The translations under genes and the position numbers were made by a program. Shown here piece by piece: positions 27,165 through 36,900 of a stretch of DNA of 64,000 nucleotides. Origin of the DNA: Dorea longicatena (lineage in GTDB: Bacteria; Bacillota; Clostridia; Lachnospirales; Lachnospiraceae). Where the stretch lies: assembly GCF_024168045.1 (NCBI RefSeq), contig NZ_CP100126.1, positions 2,885,001 through 2,949,000 on the forward strand, given 5' to 3'. The first letter of the stretch is position 1, and each line of letters begins with the position of its first letter. The notes beneath the pieces are model-generated. The model did not search any database and had not been told where the DNA came from. It worked only from the letters and a program-made list of their open reading frames with translations.

Positions 27165-27497
27165 TTCAATTGTTGTCTCATATTCTTTTGTTACTTTTTC
27201 CATTGCTTCCGGTATCCCCGGCTTCTCTCCGGTCCGGTCTCTCAAAAGTTCTGTAAGCTCACTGCTCACTTCATACAGACGGTCAAAGGAAAGATTCTGA
27301 CATACCCCTTTCAGTGTGTGTGCACCACGAAAAGCTTCTTCGTAATTGTTATCCCCCAAAGACTGCTTTAACAGTGGATAACTCTGATCTTCAAGGAACT
27401 TTAATGTGAATTTCCGGATCAGTGCTTCACTGGGAAGGCGTCTTAAGACATCTTCATAGTTTCCTCCAATCGCTTCATAGCATTCCTGTATTGTCAT
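27141..27497 (-). CDS. Stand-alone Hpt phosphotransfer protein
   Basis: The 118-residue all-helical protein carries the Hpt motif GAHTLKGV with phosphorylatable His60, followed by the usual LYEVSSELTELLRD helix. Hpt proteins shuttle phosphate between response-regulator receiver domains. The hybrid kinase at 29101-31119 on the same strand has a receiver but no Hpt, so it is the obvious partner. Downstream is the terminator shared with pilT. Confidence 0.9.
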   Translation of the reverse strand: MTIQECYEAIGGNYEDVLRRLPSEALIRKFTLKFLEDQSYPLLKQSLGDNNYEEAFRGAHTLKGVCQNLSFDRLYEVSSELTELLRDRTGEKPGIPEAMEKVTKEYETTIEEIKKLQE

Positions 27498-27536
27498 TTT
27501 TTATCTCCTGTCTATATAAGATTTCTTTATTGTAGC

Positions 27537-27594
27537 ACATTCTTTTGCAGAAATTAATGGTTTTCGACATTCTTCACATAATCTCTACATTCTT
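27537..27594 (-). repeat. Three AAGAATGT direct repeats upstream of hpt
   Basis: On the minus strand AAGAATGT occurs at 27587-27594, 27567-27574 and 27537-27544, with start-to-start distances of 20 and 30 bp (whole helical turns). Two of the three are extended as AAAAGAATGT. It is a candidate regulator-binding array. Confidence 0.55.
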
Positions 27595-27621
27595 TTACAC
27601 AACATATCCGTCATTTCCGAT

Positions 27622-28197
27622 CTAATTCTGGAAAGACACGATCACTTCTTTTCCATTCGATACATTTTCGAACATGCCCTTGATCACTTTCTTGGCGTTC
27701 TTGTCTGCATTTTCAAGAAATCCGTATTCATCCGATCCGGCTTTTTCCTTTGCTTTCTTCTCAGCCTCTGCGACAAGTTCCATAACCGCCTCTTTATCGA
27801 TACTCATAATCGCAAAATTCGTATCATATATCTTCAGATCACTGGATTTGATCTTAATAGAATCCTCATTGACCGTGCAGTGCGGAATAGATATCTGGAT
27901 CTTGTCGTCTGTCTCCTTTATGACAGCTTTCTGTACATCCAGTCCCGCAGTCACTGTCGTCTTGTATTGTACGAGAAATCTGTTCTTGTTGATCAGCGGG
28001 ATCTCTCCCTTTGTGCTCCTGAATACATCCGAGATGATCATCTTCTGTGTCGTCAGCTCCGCTGCATCTTCCAGCGTCGTCTCAAGCGGTATGCTCTCTT
28101 CTTTCGGACCGGTAATATGCTTATATATGGCTATCGAACCGATGCTGATCGCAATGGCAAGAACTGCCGCAATGATTATTTTAGCTTTTGTCTTCAT
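27622..28197 (-). CDS. DUF4230 family membrane-anchored protein
   Basis: The 191-residue protein has an N-terminal membrane helix (about residues 5-24) and an outside alpha/beta domain that matches the DUF4230 pattern (RFLVQYKTTVTAGLDVQKA, then KIQISIPHCTVNEDSI). A charged helical tail follows. The function is not known. The gene lies 13 bp after the YitT gene. Confidence 0.82.
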   Translation of the reverse strand: MKTKAKIIIAAVLAIAISIGSIAIYKHITGPKEESIPLETTLEDAAELTTQKMIISDVFRSTKGEIPLINKNRFLVQYKTTVTAGLDVQKAVIKETDDKIQISIPHCTVNEDSIKIKSSDLKIYDTNFAIMSIDKEAVMELVAEAEKKAKEKAGSDEYGFLENADKNAKKVIKGMFENVSNGKEVIVSFQN

Positions 28198-28210
28198 ATG
28201 TTTTCCTCCG

Positions 28211-29083
28211 TTAAAATGATTTAACTTTCGGCCGGTAGCGCATATCGGATACCGTGTATACGGTTACAAATGCCTCCGGATCTTTTTTACTGACATAATT
28301 CATCAGTTTCTGATATTCGTTCTTATCTACGATTGTAATGATCTCTCTGTATTTCTGCATATTGTAAGCACCCATTGCCTCGTAGAACGTTGCCCCGCTG
28401 TGCAGCTCATGTAAAATAAACTGGCGCACCTCTTCTTCATATTTTGTAATGATACAGACACGTCTCTTTACATTCTGTCCAAAGATAAAATGATCCAGCA
28501 CAATACCGTTAAAGTATGTACCAAGCACACTCAGTACAACCGCTTTTTTATCATAGATCAATGCGGAAGAAAGTGCCACACACATTCCTGAGATGGACAT
28601 CGCTTTTCCCAGTTCGACATGAAGATATTTATTCATGATCTTTGCCACGATATCCAGTCCGCCGGACGACGCATTCATATTAAATAAGATGCTGAGTCCG
28701 AAGCTTACAACCAGAATATAACATAACACATCCAGTTCCGTACTATTTGTCAACGATTCAAAATCCGGAAATACATGTTCAAATACTGCCAGATACAGTG
28801 GCAGCAAAATACTTGTATATACCGTCTTCGCCCCAAATTCTTTCCCACAGGTTATAAATCCGATCAGCAGTAAGACCACATTCAGTATCATCGTAACCGT
28901 TGATACATGTAACGGTACATAATGCGCAATAATGATCGCCAGCGCAGATACGCTGCTGATCGAGGTCTGGCTCGGAATCAGGAAGAAATACACGGCCGCA
29001 GCGATGATCCCCACTGCTATCGTCATGACGGCAATTTCTTTTAGATTGTCCGGTGTGACAACCTGTTTTTTTTCTTTGTTCAT
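28211..29083 (-). CDS. YitT family membrane protein (DUF2179 C-terminus)
   Basis: The 290-residue protein has about five or six membrane helices (about 15-190). A C-terminal cytoplasmic DUF2179 domain (about 210-290) contains RVCIITKYEEEVRQFI and ITIVDKNEYQKLMNYV. The ATG at 29083 fits GGGGAAT upstream, while the frame also opens at a GTG at 29098. The substrate of YitT proteins is unknown. It is 17 bp downstream of the hybrid kinase. Confidence 0.88.
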   Translation of the reverse strand: MNKEKKQVVTPDNLKEIAVMTIAVGIIAAAVYFFLIPSQTSISSVSALAIIIAHYVPLHVSTVTMILNVVLLLIGFITCGKEFGAKTVYTSILLPLYLAVFEHVFPDFESLTNSTELDVLCYILVVSFGLSILFNMNASSGGLDIVAKIMNKYLHVELGKAMSISGMCVALSSALIYDKKAVVLSVLGTYFNGIVLDHFIFGQNVKRRVCIITKYEEEVRQFILHELHSGATFYEAMGAYNMQKYREIITIVDKNEYQKLMNYVSKKDPEAFVTVYTVSDMRYRPKVKSF

Positions 29084-29100
29084 TTTTTTATTCCCCACTT

Positions 29101-31119
29101 TTATAAATATTTCATCATCGTTGGCGCAAGAATATTCATATCAACAGGCTTGGCAACGTGATCATTCATCCCGACAGAAAGCGCCTTCTGTCTGTCTTCT
29201 GCAAAGGCATTGGCAGTCATAGCTATGATCGGGATCATCGCTTTTTTATCATCCTTCATCTTCCGGATGGTTAATGTCGTATCGAACCCATTCATAACCG
29301 GCATCTGAATATCCATAAGGATCATCTTGTAATAGTCCGCATCTGCCTTTTCAATCATGCTGATACATGCAACTCCGTCAGTTGCAACTTCGACAATACA
29401 CCCTTCTTCTTTCAACAGTTCTGTCGCGATCTCCGCATTGATCTCATTGTCTTCGACCAGCAGGACCCGGACGCCTTTTAGCGACTTCTTACTTCGTGGA
29501 TTCTGATTTTTCTTCTCTAAAGCTTCTTCTTTTGATGCTTTTTTGCAAGGGATCGTCACTGTAAAAGTGGATCCCTCACCAAGTTTACTTTCCACCTCTA
29601 TCGTACCACCCATCAGATCCACAAGCTTTTTCACGATTCCCATGCCGATGCCGCTGCCCTCAATATGGGTAATCGTAGAAGTCCGCTCTCTTTCGAACGC
29701 TTCAAAGATATGTTTTTGGAACTCTTCTGCCATACCAATTCCATTATCGGTAATACTGATGATCATATCGCACCAGTCTTCCTTCTCACAAGGTCTCTGT
29801 GCAACCTTACAGGATATTGTACCGCCCGCATTTGTATACTTGACCGCATTACTTATGATGTTGATGCAGACTTCCGATAAATGTGGTTCATCCACATATA
29901 CATACGGATACAGGATCTGTTCTGTCATACACAGAGTCTGATTCTTACTTTCTGCCTGTTGCTGGAACATTGTAACACAATTCGTAAAGTCTTCCCGGAC
30001 ATCCGACACGGCATACTGCATTTCGACCTTGTTATTTTCAATTCTTGCAAGATCCAGGACATTACTGAGTAACGATAAAAGTTTTTCCCCGCATACCTGA
30101 ATGTTATCGATATATCTGCCAAGTTTTTCTGTGTCTTCCAGATGTCTGGATGCCAGATCCGCATAACCAATGATCGCATTCATAGGCGTTCTGATGTCAT
30201 GGGACATATTGAAAAGAAATGCGGATTTGGCTTTACTTGCAACTTCCGCATTTAATTTAGCTTCCCGCAGTTCTTCCTCCTGCCTCAATTCCCGCAGTTT
30301 TTCATCTGTCACATCCCGGTTTGCAAGCAGCACCGATGTAATATTTCCGTCTTTATCATAGTTCTGTGGAACGATCATGGCAAGGAACCATTTCCCATCC
30401 TTTTTTTTGAATTCAAAAGACATGGACTCTTTATTACGAAGCCGTGCGGCCATGGTCTGTGTATCAAAAAAATCTATGTACTTTTGTACAAACGGTTCTG
30501 CTATCACATCTTTGATGACCTCAAACTGCGAATCCCAGTCCGCGCTTTTTTTCGAAATGCCCAGCTCCATTTTCCGGGATCTTTTCACAAGTTCGATCTT
30601 CTTTGTCTTTAAATCCAGACGTGAGATGTGATAATAAGCGGTCCCTAATGCACTGATTGCCCGGTGCGCCTCTTCCACCTGTTTTCCCAGCGTAACCGGG
30701 AATTCTTCCCCTGTCATCTGGTCTCTGTCCGGTACTGACTGATGCAGATGCTTAACCAGCCATTTCCCGTTCACCTTTTTATAGATAATGCTAAACCGTG
30801 TGTCCATCTCAAAACAGACGGATCCATCTTCAAATAAACCGGTAAAGACTACCGATCCATACGCAAGGATCTGGTCATCACCAAGCTCTGCTTCTTCCTG
30901 CTGTAAATCTCTTATTTTAAGTCTGATTTTTCCTCTTTGTTTTACATCGAATTTATATGATTCCTGAAATTCATGCAGATTCCTGAAAAACTCATGCTTT
31001 CCTGTTCCGATTATACTACTGTTATCATCAAAGAAGTTTTCAAAGCCTATATCATCTACGGATTCCGTGTCGATATAAAATTTTAAAAGCTGCTCTGTAA
31101 GTTGTTTAAAATCATCCAT
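29101..31119 (-). CDS. Hybrid sensor histidine kinase with C-terminal receiver
   Basis: The cytoplasmic protein of about 672 residues has no membrane segment. The order is an NTF2/SnoaL-like domain (about 1-130; SIIGTGKHEFFRNLHEF), a PAS domain (about 150-275), HisKA with FNMSHDIRTPMNAIIGYADL (His near 307), HATPase (about 410-525; ITDNGIGMAEEF and GSGIGMGIV), and a REC domain (about 547-670) with ILMDIQMPVMNGFD. The receiver has no Hpt after it, so the phosphate probably passes to the Hpt protein encoded three genes downstream. The input signal is probably soluble. The ATG at 31119 follows GAGAGGG. Confidence 0.92.
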   Translation of the reverse strand: MDDFKQLTEQLLKFYIDTESVDDIGFENFFDDNSSIIGTGKHEFFRNLHEFQESYKFDVKQRGKIRLKIRDLQQEEAELGDDQILAYGSVVFTGLFEDGSVCFEMDTRFSIIYKKVNGKWLVKHLHQSVPDRDQMTGEEFPVTLGKQVEEAHRAISALGTAYYHISRLDLKTKKIELVKRSRKMELGISKKSADWDSQFEVIKDVIAEPFVQKYIDFFDTQTMAARLRNKESMSFEFKKKDGKWFLAMIVPQNYDKDGNITSVLLANRDVTDEKLRELRQEEELREAKLNAEVASKAKSAFLFNMSHDIRTPMNAIIGYADLASRHLEDTEKLGRYIDNIQVCGEKLLSLLSNVLDLARIENNKVEMQYAVSDVREDFTNCVTMFQQQAESKNQTLCMTEQILYPYVYVDEPHLSEVCINIISNAVKYTNAGGTISCKVAQRPCEKEDWCDMIISITDNGIGMAEEFQKHIFEAFERERTSTITHIEGSGIGMGIVKKLVDLMGGTIEVESKLGEGSTFTVTIPCKKASKEEALEKKNQNPRSKKSLKGVRVLLVEDNEINAEIATELLKEEGCIVEVATDGVACISMIEKADADYYKMILMDIQMPVMNGFDTTLTIRKMKDDKKAMIPIIAMTANAFAEDRQKALSVGMNDHVAKPVDMNILAPTMMKYL

Positions 31120-31314
31120 AACCAATCCCTCTCATCCCGTATATCTTGAACAACTTTTTGTTTTTCCAGTTTTCTTGTTTACTTCATTTTAACATAATAT
31201 CGCAGCACTGGGGACGGTGTTTATGGCTTTTTTACTGTCTTTTTATGTAATGCACGAATACAAATATAATACAGACTAATCACCGGTGGAAGCAATAATG
31301 CCGAAAACTAAAAT

Positions 31315-31785
31315 TTATTTTACACACGCTTTTGCCGTATACGAATCTACATTTATTTCAATTACACATACCGCATTTATCATTTTTTCATTAATTTCAT
31401 GTTCCTCTCCGGTTTGCTCTCTCATAAGAATGCGAAGTGCCGCGCACTTATCCGCTGCATTCTGGAGGATTTTTGCTTTCCCTCGGCACATGACACTCGC
31501 ATATTCAGCACTATATTTGCAGGGAACATCTGCTTCTATAAGTTTTTCTCCGTAATCAATTTCCACAAAAACACTGTTATTTTTCCGAATGCAATCCAGT
31601 TTATGCCCCACTTTCGCACTATGAACATAAAATGTTAGTTTCCCGCCGTTTATCTGATAACCGTAATGAAGCGGTACAACATATGGGTATTCATCATCTA
31701 ATACCCCCAGATGTAAATACTTTGCACTCGACAATATTTTTTCAATCTTGTGTATATCTGTGATTTCTCTATCTTTTCTTCTCAT
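31315..31785 (-). CDS. Pyridoxamine 5'-phosphate oxidase family protein (NimA-like)
   Basis: The 156-residue flavin-binding split-barrel protein begins MRRKDREITD and continues with HLGVLDDEYPYVVPLHYGY. FYVHSAKVGHKLDCIRKNN follows, both typical of the NimA/PNPOx-like group, some members of which reduce nitroimidazoles. The true substrate is unknown. AAGGAAGGA precedes the ATG. The 31786-32107 stretch upstream holds no gene I can support, only AT-rich DNA before the next AraC gene. Confidence 0.85.
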   Translation of the reverse strand: MRRKDREITDIHKIEKILSSAKYLHLGVLDDEYPYVVPLHYGYQINGGKLTFYVHSAKVGHKLDCIRKNNSVFVEIDYGEKLIEADVPCKYSAEYASVMCRGKAKILQNAADKCAALRILMREQTGEEHEINEKMINAVCVIEINVDSYTAKACVK

Positions 31786-32107
31786 ATTATTCCTTCCTTA
31801 TAATCACATGTCAGTTCTACAATCAGAATTTGCCATTTCACTTATTACTATTTTTTATTTGAAAACTAATTTTATTTTACATCCTTATTTCTTTGCATAC
31901 AAGAAAAAACACATTGCCTTTTTTGGGGAAACTTATAAAGGAAGAGGCACCGTTTAATACTTGGTTTGAAAACTGATGGAAGAATAACACGATACTGTGA
32001 TAGAATAAGGAAAACGGTTAAACTAACTATTGCTGAGTGAGCAACAGCAAAAGTAAGCATGACTGGAAAGTGCTTGTGATCTTAGGGATTAAGAGAGGAT
32101 ACAGATT

Positions 32108-33025
32108 ATGGAAGATTCTTACGTATTACAACTGTTGAAACCAAAGTTTAAAGATTTTCATTTGTGTTTCTGCGGGTTTGCAGAATGCAAGCCATTACAT
32201 AGCTACGGGCCAGCCGCAAGACCCAATTATATTTTGCATTATGTAATGAAGGGCAAAGGTATCTATCAGGTCGGCGAAACGAAGTATCAGCTGAAAGAAG
32301 GGCAAGCCTTTCTGATCGAGCCGGAAAGCCTTACCTTTTATCAGGCAGATAAAACGGACCCATGGTCTTACCTTTGGGTAGGATTTGGTGGTACGGAAGC
32401 ACAGAGATTTGTCAGAGATCTTGGACTGAACAGTCGTCAGCTTACATGCGAGTGTGAATATGGAGAAGAACTGAAAGAAATTGTATTTGAAATGCTTCAT
32501 CATACATGTTCAACTGCAGAAAATCTTTACTATCTCCAGGGGAAGCTCTATCAGTTTTTCTCAGTACTGGCTCGCGGGATTGAAATTCAGCAATATTCGA
32601 ATGATACAAAAGAAAGCATACATGTGCAGGAGGCAATTTCCTATATAAAGAATTACTATTCACAGAAAATCACAGTGGAAGATATAGCAAATTATTTGGC
32701 ACTAAATCGAAGCTATTTATATACAATATTTATGAACAGTCTCGGAATCTCTCCAAAAGATTTTTTGACGGAATTTCGAATTTCCAGAGGAAAGGAGCAG
32801 CTCGCACTTACAGATCTGTCTGTGGAGGAGATTGCAGTTTCCTGTGGCTATCGTAATTCCCTTGCTTTCGGTAAAGTATTTAAGCAGAAAATGGGAATAA
32901 CGCCGACCCAATATCGTAACGACAACAGAAAGGATGCCCGAAAACGATTGATCTGTGTACAAAATGAACTGAAAGAATATAAGAAGCATAAAACAATTTA
33001 TGTGGGAGACATTGAAAAAGAATAG
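32108..33025 (+). CDS. AraC-family regulator of the second alpha-galactoside locus
   Basis: The 305-residue protein has an N-terminal cupin-like sensor domain (about residues 20-150; LHSYGPAARPNYILHYVMK) and a C-terminal AraC domain (about 180-285; VEDIANYLALNRSYLYTIF and VEEIAVSCGYRNSLAFGKVF). It resembles the regulator at 6297-7163 along its length. It lies upstream of the symporter, GH36 and YczE-type genes, separated from them by a terminator and a separate promoter region, and probably activates them. Confidence 0.92.
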   Translation: MEDSYVLQLLKPKFKDFHLCFCGFAECKPLHSYGPAARPNYILHYVMKGKGIYQVGETKYQLKEGQAFLIEPESLTFYQADKTDPWSYLWVGFGGTEAQRFVRDLGLNSRQLTCECEYGEELKEIVFEMLHHTCSTAENLYYLQGKLYQFFSVLARGIEIQQYSNDTKESIHVQEAISYIKNYYSQKITVEDIANYLALNRSYLYTIFMNSLGISPKDFLTEFRISRGKEQLALTDLSVEEIAVSCGYRNSLAFGKVFKQKMGITPTQYRNDNRKDARKRLICVQNELKEYKKHKTIYVGDIEKE

Positions 33026-33037
33026 ACAAAATGTTTT

Positions 33038-33105
33038 AAAAAACATCCAATACCTAACATTTGGGATATAACCCTTAACAAAAAGGTATAACGGATGTTT
33101 TTTTT
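33038..33105 (+). terminator. Large terminator hairpin after the second AraC gene
   Basis: AAACATCC-AATACCT pairs with AGGTAT-AAC-GGATGTTT, enclosing a smaller GGG/CCC hairpin, then an eight-T run. TATACT at 33112-33117 just beyond is a likely -10 for the symporter operon, without a good -35. Confidence 0.8.
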
Positions 33106-33201
33106 GTACGCTATACTTGTATCAACAAACATAAGGAACACGTGCACAGGTTTCTTCACTCAAATAAAAAATAAACAAAGGAGTATTAGAGGAGGAGAAT
33201 C

Positions 33202-34620
33202 ATGGGAAATCAAAAAGAAACTCAGAAAAATCCGCAATATAAATATGCGTCTACAAGAGAAAAATTATGTTTTGGAATTGGGGCAATCGGTAAAGACGCG
33301 ATTTGCAATTTAGTAGGAGCATTTTTAATGCTTTATTTTACAGATACATTGTATCTGGCACCGGCATTTGTCGGCGTACTGTTTTTTGTGGCAAGAATAT
33401 GGGATGCGATCAATGACCCGATGATGGGTATGATTGTTGACAATACACATACACGTTTTGGTAAATTCAGAATCTGGCTTGTAATCGGAACATTGGTAAA
33501 TTCAGTTGTATTTGTTTTGCTATTCCACAGTTTTAACCTGTCAGGAACAGCATTGTACGTATATGTATCCGTTATGTATATCTTATATGGAATGACTTAT
33601 ACGATCATGGATGTCCCTTACTGGTCATGGCTTCCGAACTTGACAAATGATCCGCACGAACGTGAAAAAGTATCCGTAATTCCAAGATTTTTCGCAAGTC
33701 TTGCAGGATTTTCAGTAGCAACATTTGGGCTTTACATCATCAACTACCTGAACAAAGTTGCAGGCGAGAGCAATCTCTACGCAGAAAAAGGATATACACT
33801 TTTCGCAATCATTATCGCAGTTATTTTCATCGTTACAATCGGCATTACTGTATTTAATGTAAAAGAGGAATCAACATTAGGTATATCAGCAGAAAAGACA
33901 AGTCTGAAACAGGCATTTCAGGTAATTGTAAAAAATGATCAGCTGCTTGCATTTATCGGATTACTTTTGACATTTAACCTTTGTACACAGATTGCAAAAA
34001 GCTTTGCTGTATATTATTTCAAATGTGTATGCCATGATGAATATCTGTATTCTATTTTTGGATTTGCGATTATTGCTGAGATGGCGGGACTTTTATGCTT
34101 CCCGAAAATTGCAGAAAAAATTAGCCGTGAAAAAGTATACGCATTTGCATGCGGACTTCCGATTGTTGGATTTGTACTGCTCGGTGCAGCAGGATATGTA
34201 GCACCACAGAGCAAGGTGTTAGTTATTGTATGTTGTGCATTACTTTTCTTCGGCTCAGGTCTTTCACTTGGAGTAACAACATGCTGTATGGCAGATGTTA
34301 TCGACTATGGAGAAGTGAAGTTTGGTGTACGAAATGAAAGCGTAACATGTTCTGCACAGACATTCCTTATGAAGGCAGCCATGGCAGCAGCAGGTGGATT
34401 AACAGGAATTGGTCTTCAGATTGTAGGATACAACGCAAAAGCGGTAACGCAGAGCACAGCAACCGTAATGGGTATTCGCGTGTTAATGATTGTAATTCCA
34501 ATCATTCTTGCATTTGCTAGCTTTGGTATTTACAAAAAATACTACATTTTAAAAGGTGAGAAGATGGAAGAAATCACAAGAAAAGTAAATGAAATGCATG
34601 CGAAAAAGCAGACAGCTTAA
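33202..34620 (+). CDS. GPH-family sugar:cation symporter (MelB-like)
   Basis: The 472-residue protein has about 12 membrane helices and GPH signatures. These include GAIGKDAICNLVGAFLMLYF in helix 1, the WDAINDPMMGMIVDNTHTRFG motif (Asp residues that bind the cation in MelB) and the MYILYGMTYTIMDVPYW helix. It is followed within 33 bp by GH36, so melibiose or a related alpha-galactoside is the likely cargo. GGAGGAG precedes the ATG. Confidence 0.93.
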   Translation: MGNQKETQKNPQYKYASTREKLCFGIGAIGKDAICNLVGAFLMLYFTDTLYLAPAFVGVLFFVARIWDAINDPMMGMIVDNTHTRFGKFRIWLVIGTLVNSVVFVLLFHSFNLSGTALYVYVSVMYILYGMTYTIMDVPYWSWLPNLTNDPHEREKVSVIPRFFASLAGFSVATFGLYIINYLNKVAGESNLYAEKGYTLFAIIIAVIFIVTIGITVFNVKEESTLGISAEKTSLKQAFQVIVKNDQLLAFIGLLLTFNLCTQIAKSFAVYYFKCVCHDEYLYSIFGFAIIAEMAGLLCFPKIAEKISREKVYAFACGLPIVGFVLLGAAGYVAPQSKVLVIVCCALLFFGSGLSLGVTTCCMADVIDYGEVKFGVRNESVTCSAQTFLMKAAMAAAGGLTGIGLQIVGYNAKAVTQSTATVMGIRVLMIVIPIILAFASFGIYKKYYILKGEKMEEITRKVNEMHAKKQTA

Positions 34621-34653
34621 GAGCCAACAATTAAATTGTAAAAGGGGTATTAT

Positions 34654-36897
34654 ATGAGACAGATTATTTTTCACGAGGAAACGAAAACTTTCCATTTATA
34701 CAATGAAAAAATCAGTTATATCTTATGTGTATTAGAAAATGGACATCTGGGACAATTATATTTTGGAAAACGACTTCATGACAAAGCAGATTTTTCTTAT
34801 CTGGTTGAGAAATGTGAACGCCCAATGACATCATATATATATGAATGGGATCGTACTTTTTCATTGGAACATATCCGACAGGAATATCCTGTTTACGGTA
34901 CGACAGACTACAGACATCCGGCAATTGAATTGTTGCAGGAAAATGGCAGCAGAATCAGTGAGTTCCAATATGACAGTTATGAGATTATTGCCGGAAAACC
35001 GAAACTCTCCGGATTGCCGGCAACTTACACAGAGTCCAAGGAGGAAGCGCAGACATTGCGCATCTTTCTGAAAGACGCTTTGACTGGTGCAAAACTGGCG
35101 CTTTTATATACGATTTTTGATGAATATAGTGCAATTGCAAGAAGTGCTTATATTGAAAATGCCGGTGAGAAAAATCTGCATGTATTAAATATGATGAGCT
35201 TAAGCCTGGATCTTCCGGATAAGGATTATGAATGGATGCAGTTGTCCGGTGCGTGGTCCAGAGAGCGCTATATAAAGAATCGAACATTGGAGCAAGGCAT
35301 AACAGCTATCGACAGCATGCGCGGAAATTCTTCTCACGAACATAATCCGTTCCTTGCTTTAAAACGTCACAACACAGATGAAAATGCAGGAGAAGCAATC
35401 GGAATAAGCCTTGTATATAGTGGAAATTTCCGTATGCAGGCAGAGGTAGATACACATGATGTGACACGAATTACAGCCGGGATCAATCCGGAAGGATTCG
35501 ATTGGAAATTAGAACCGGGAGAAAGCTTTCAGACACCGGAAGCAGTTCTGGTTTACAGTGAAAATGGATTAAATGGCATGAGTCAGACATTCCAGAAGCT
35601 GTATGCAAAGAGACTCGCAAGAGGGTACTGGCGTGATAAGGCAAGACCGATTTTAAATAACAACTGGGAAGCAACTTATTTTGACTTTACAGAAGATCGC
35701 CTTGTAGAGATTGCAAGGAAAGCAAAAGAATGTGGAGTAGAACTGTTTGTCTTAGATGACGGATGGTTTGGCGCAAGAAGAAATGACAGAGCTGGTCTTG
35801 GTGATTGGGTGGCAAATGAAGAGCTTCTGCCAAATGGCATCAAAGGCCTGTCAGAAAGAATTGAAGCACTAGGATTAAAATTCGGTCTTTGGTTTGAGCC
35901 GGAGATGGTAAATAAAGACTCTGATCTTTATCGAGCACATCCGGACTGGATCTTACAGACACCAGGAAGAAATACATCACACGGCAGATACCAATATGTA
36001 CTCGATTTTGCAAGAAAAGAAGTAGTAGATCATATTTACGGAATGATGGCAAAGTTATTATCGGAGTCGAAAATCTCATATATTAAATGGGATATGAACC
36101 GAAGCATTACAGAATGCTACAGCAGCAAATTTTCTTCAGACAGACAGGGAGAAGTGTTCCATCGTTATATTTTAGGTGTATATGATCTGTATGAACGTTT
36201 GACAAATGAGTTTCCAGAAGTATTATTTGAATCCTGCGCCAGCGGTGGCGGAAGATTTGACCCGGGAATGCTGTATTATGCACCACAGGGATGGACAAGC
36301 GATGATTCGGATGCAATTGAGCGTCTGAAGATTCAGTACGGAACTTCTATGTGTTATCCGCTCAGCAGTATGGGAAGCCATGTGTCTGTTGTCCCGAATC
36401 ACCAGGTATTTCGCAATACCCCATTACATACAAGAGCGAATGTAGCATACTTTGGAACTTTTGGATACGAACTGGATCTCAACAAATTGACAGAAGAAGA
36501 GATCAAAGAAGTAAAAGAACAGATCACATTTATGAAAGAATACCGAGAAGTGTTACAGTTTGGAACATTTTATCGTCTGAAAAGTCCATTCGAAGGAAAT
36601 GAGACGGTATGGATGGTGACAAATGAAGACCGCACGCTTGCAATCGTAGGCTACTATCGTGTTTTAAATGGAGTGAATCAGCCGTATAGCCGTGTCAGAT
36701 TACAGGGATTGAACCCGGATATGATTTATGAAAATGTATGGAATCATACAGAAAATTACGGAGACGAATTGATGAATTATGGATTGATCACATCCGATGT
36801 GACAGCTGGTGAAGTGCCAGGGAATGTGACTCCTTGTACCGATTTTGAATCTAGAATATATATGCTGAAAGGCAAAAAAGTTCAGGAGGGAAGATAG
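34654..36897 (+). CDS. Alpha-galactosidase, GH36 (second copy)
   Basis: The 747-residue cytoplasmic enzyme has the same domain order as the enzyme at 782-2968, with WEATYFDF, LDDGWFGARRNDRAGLGDW, nucleophile Asp480 in KWDMNR and acid/base Asp550 in TSDDSDAIER. Replacement of SDNTDALDR by SDDSDAIER is a conservative difference in the acid/base loop. The two paralogues differ clearly along their length, so this is not a recent duplication. It is co-transcribed with the GPH symporter. Confidence 0.95.
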   Translation: MRQIIFHEETKTFHLYNEKISYILCVLENGHLGQLYFGKRLHDKADFSYLVEKCERPMTSYIYEWDRTFSLEHIRQEYPVYGTTDYRHPAIELLQENGSRISEFQYDSYEIIAGKPKLSGLPATYTESKEEAQTLRIFLKDALTGAKLALLYTIFDEYSAIARSAYIENAGEKNLHVLNMMSLSLDLPDKDYEWMQLSGAWSRERYIKNRTLEQGITAIDSMRGNSSHEHNPFLALKRHNTDENAGEAIGISLVYSGNFRMQAEVDTHDVTRITAGINPEGFDWKLEPGESFQTPEAVLVYSENGLNGMSQTFQKLYAKRLARGYWRDKARPILNNNWEATYFDFTEDRLVEIARKAKECGVELFVLDDGWFGARRNDRAGLGDWVANEELLPNGIKGLSERIEALGLKFGLWFEPEMVNKDSDLYRAHPDWILQTPGRNTSHGRYQYVLDFARKEVVDHIYGMMAKLLSESKISYIKWDMNRSITECYSSKFSSDRQGEVFHRYILGVYDLYERLTNEFPEVLFESCASGGGRFDPGMLYYAPQGWTSDDSDAIERLKIQYGTSMCYPLSSMGSHVSVVPNHQVFRNTPLHTRANVAYFGTFGYELDLNKLTEEEIKEVKEQITFMKEYREVLQFGTFYRLKSPFEGNETVWMVTNEDRTLAIVGYYRVLNGVNQPYSRVRLQGLNPDMIYENVWNHTENYGDELMNYGLITSDVTAGEVPGNVTPCTDFESRIYMLKGKKVQEGR

Positions 36898-36900
36898 ATC

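Noticed and set aside
31786..32107. Small gene in the 322-bp gap before the second AraC gene
   Set aside because: The frames there are short, AT-rich and without ribosome sites or known motifs.
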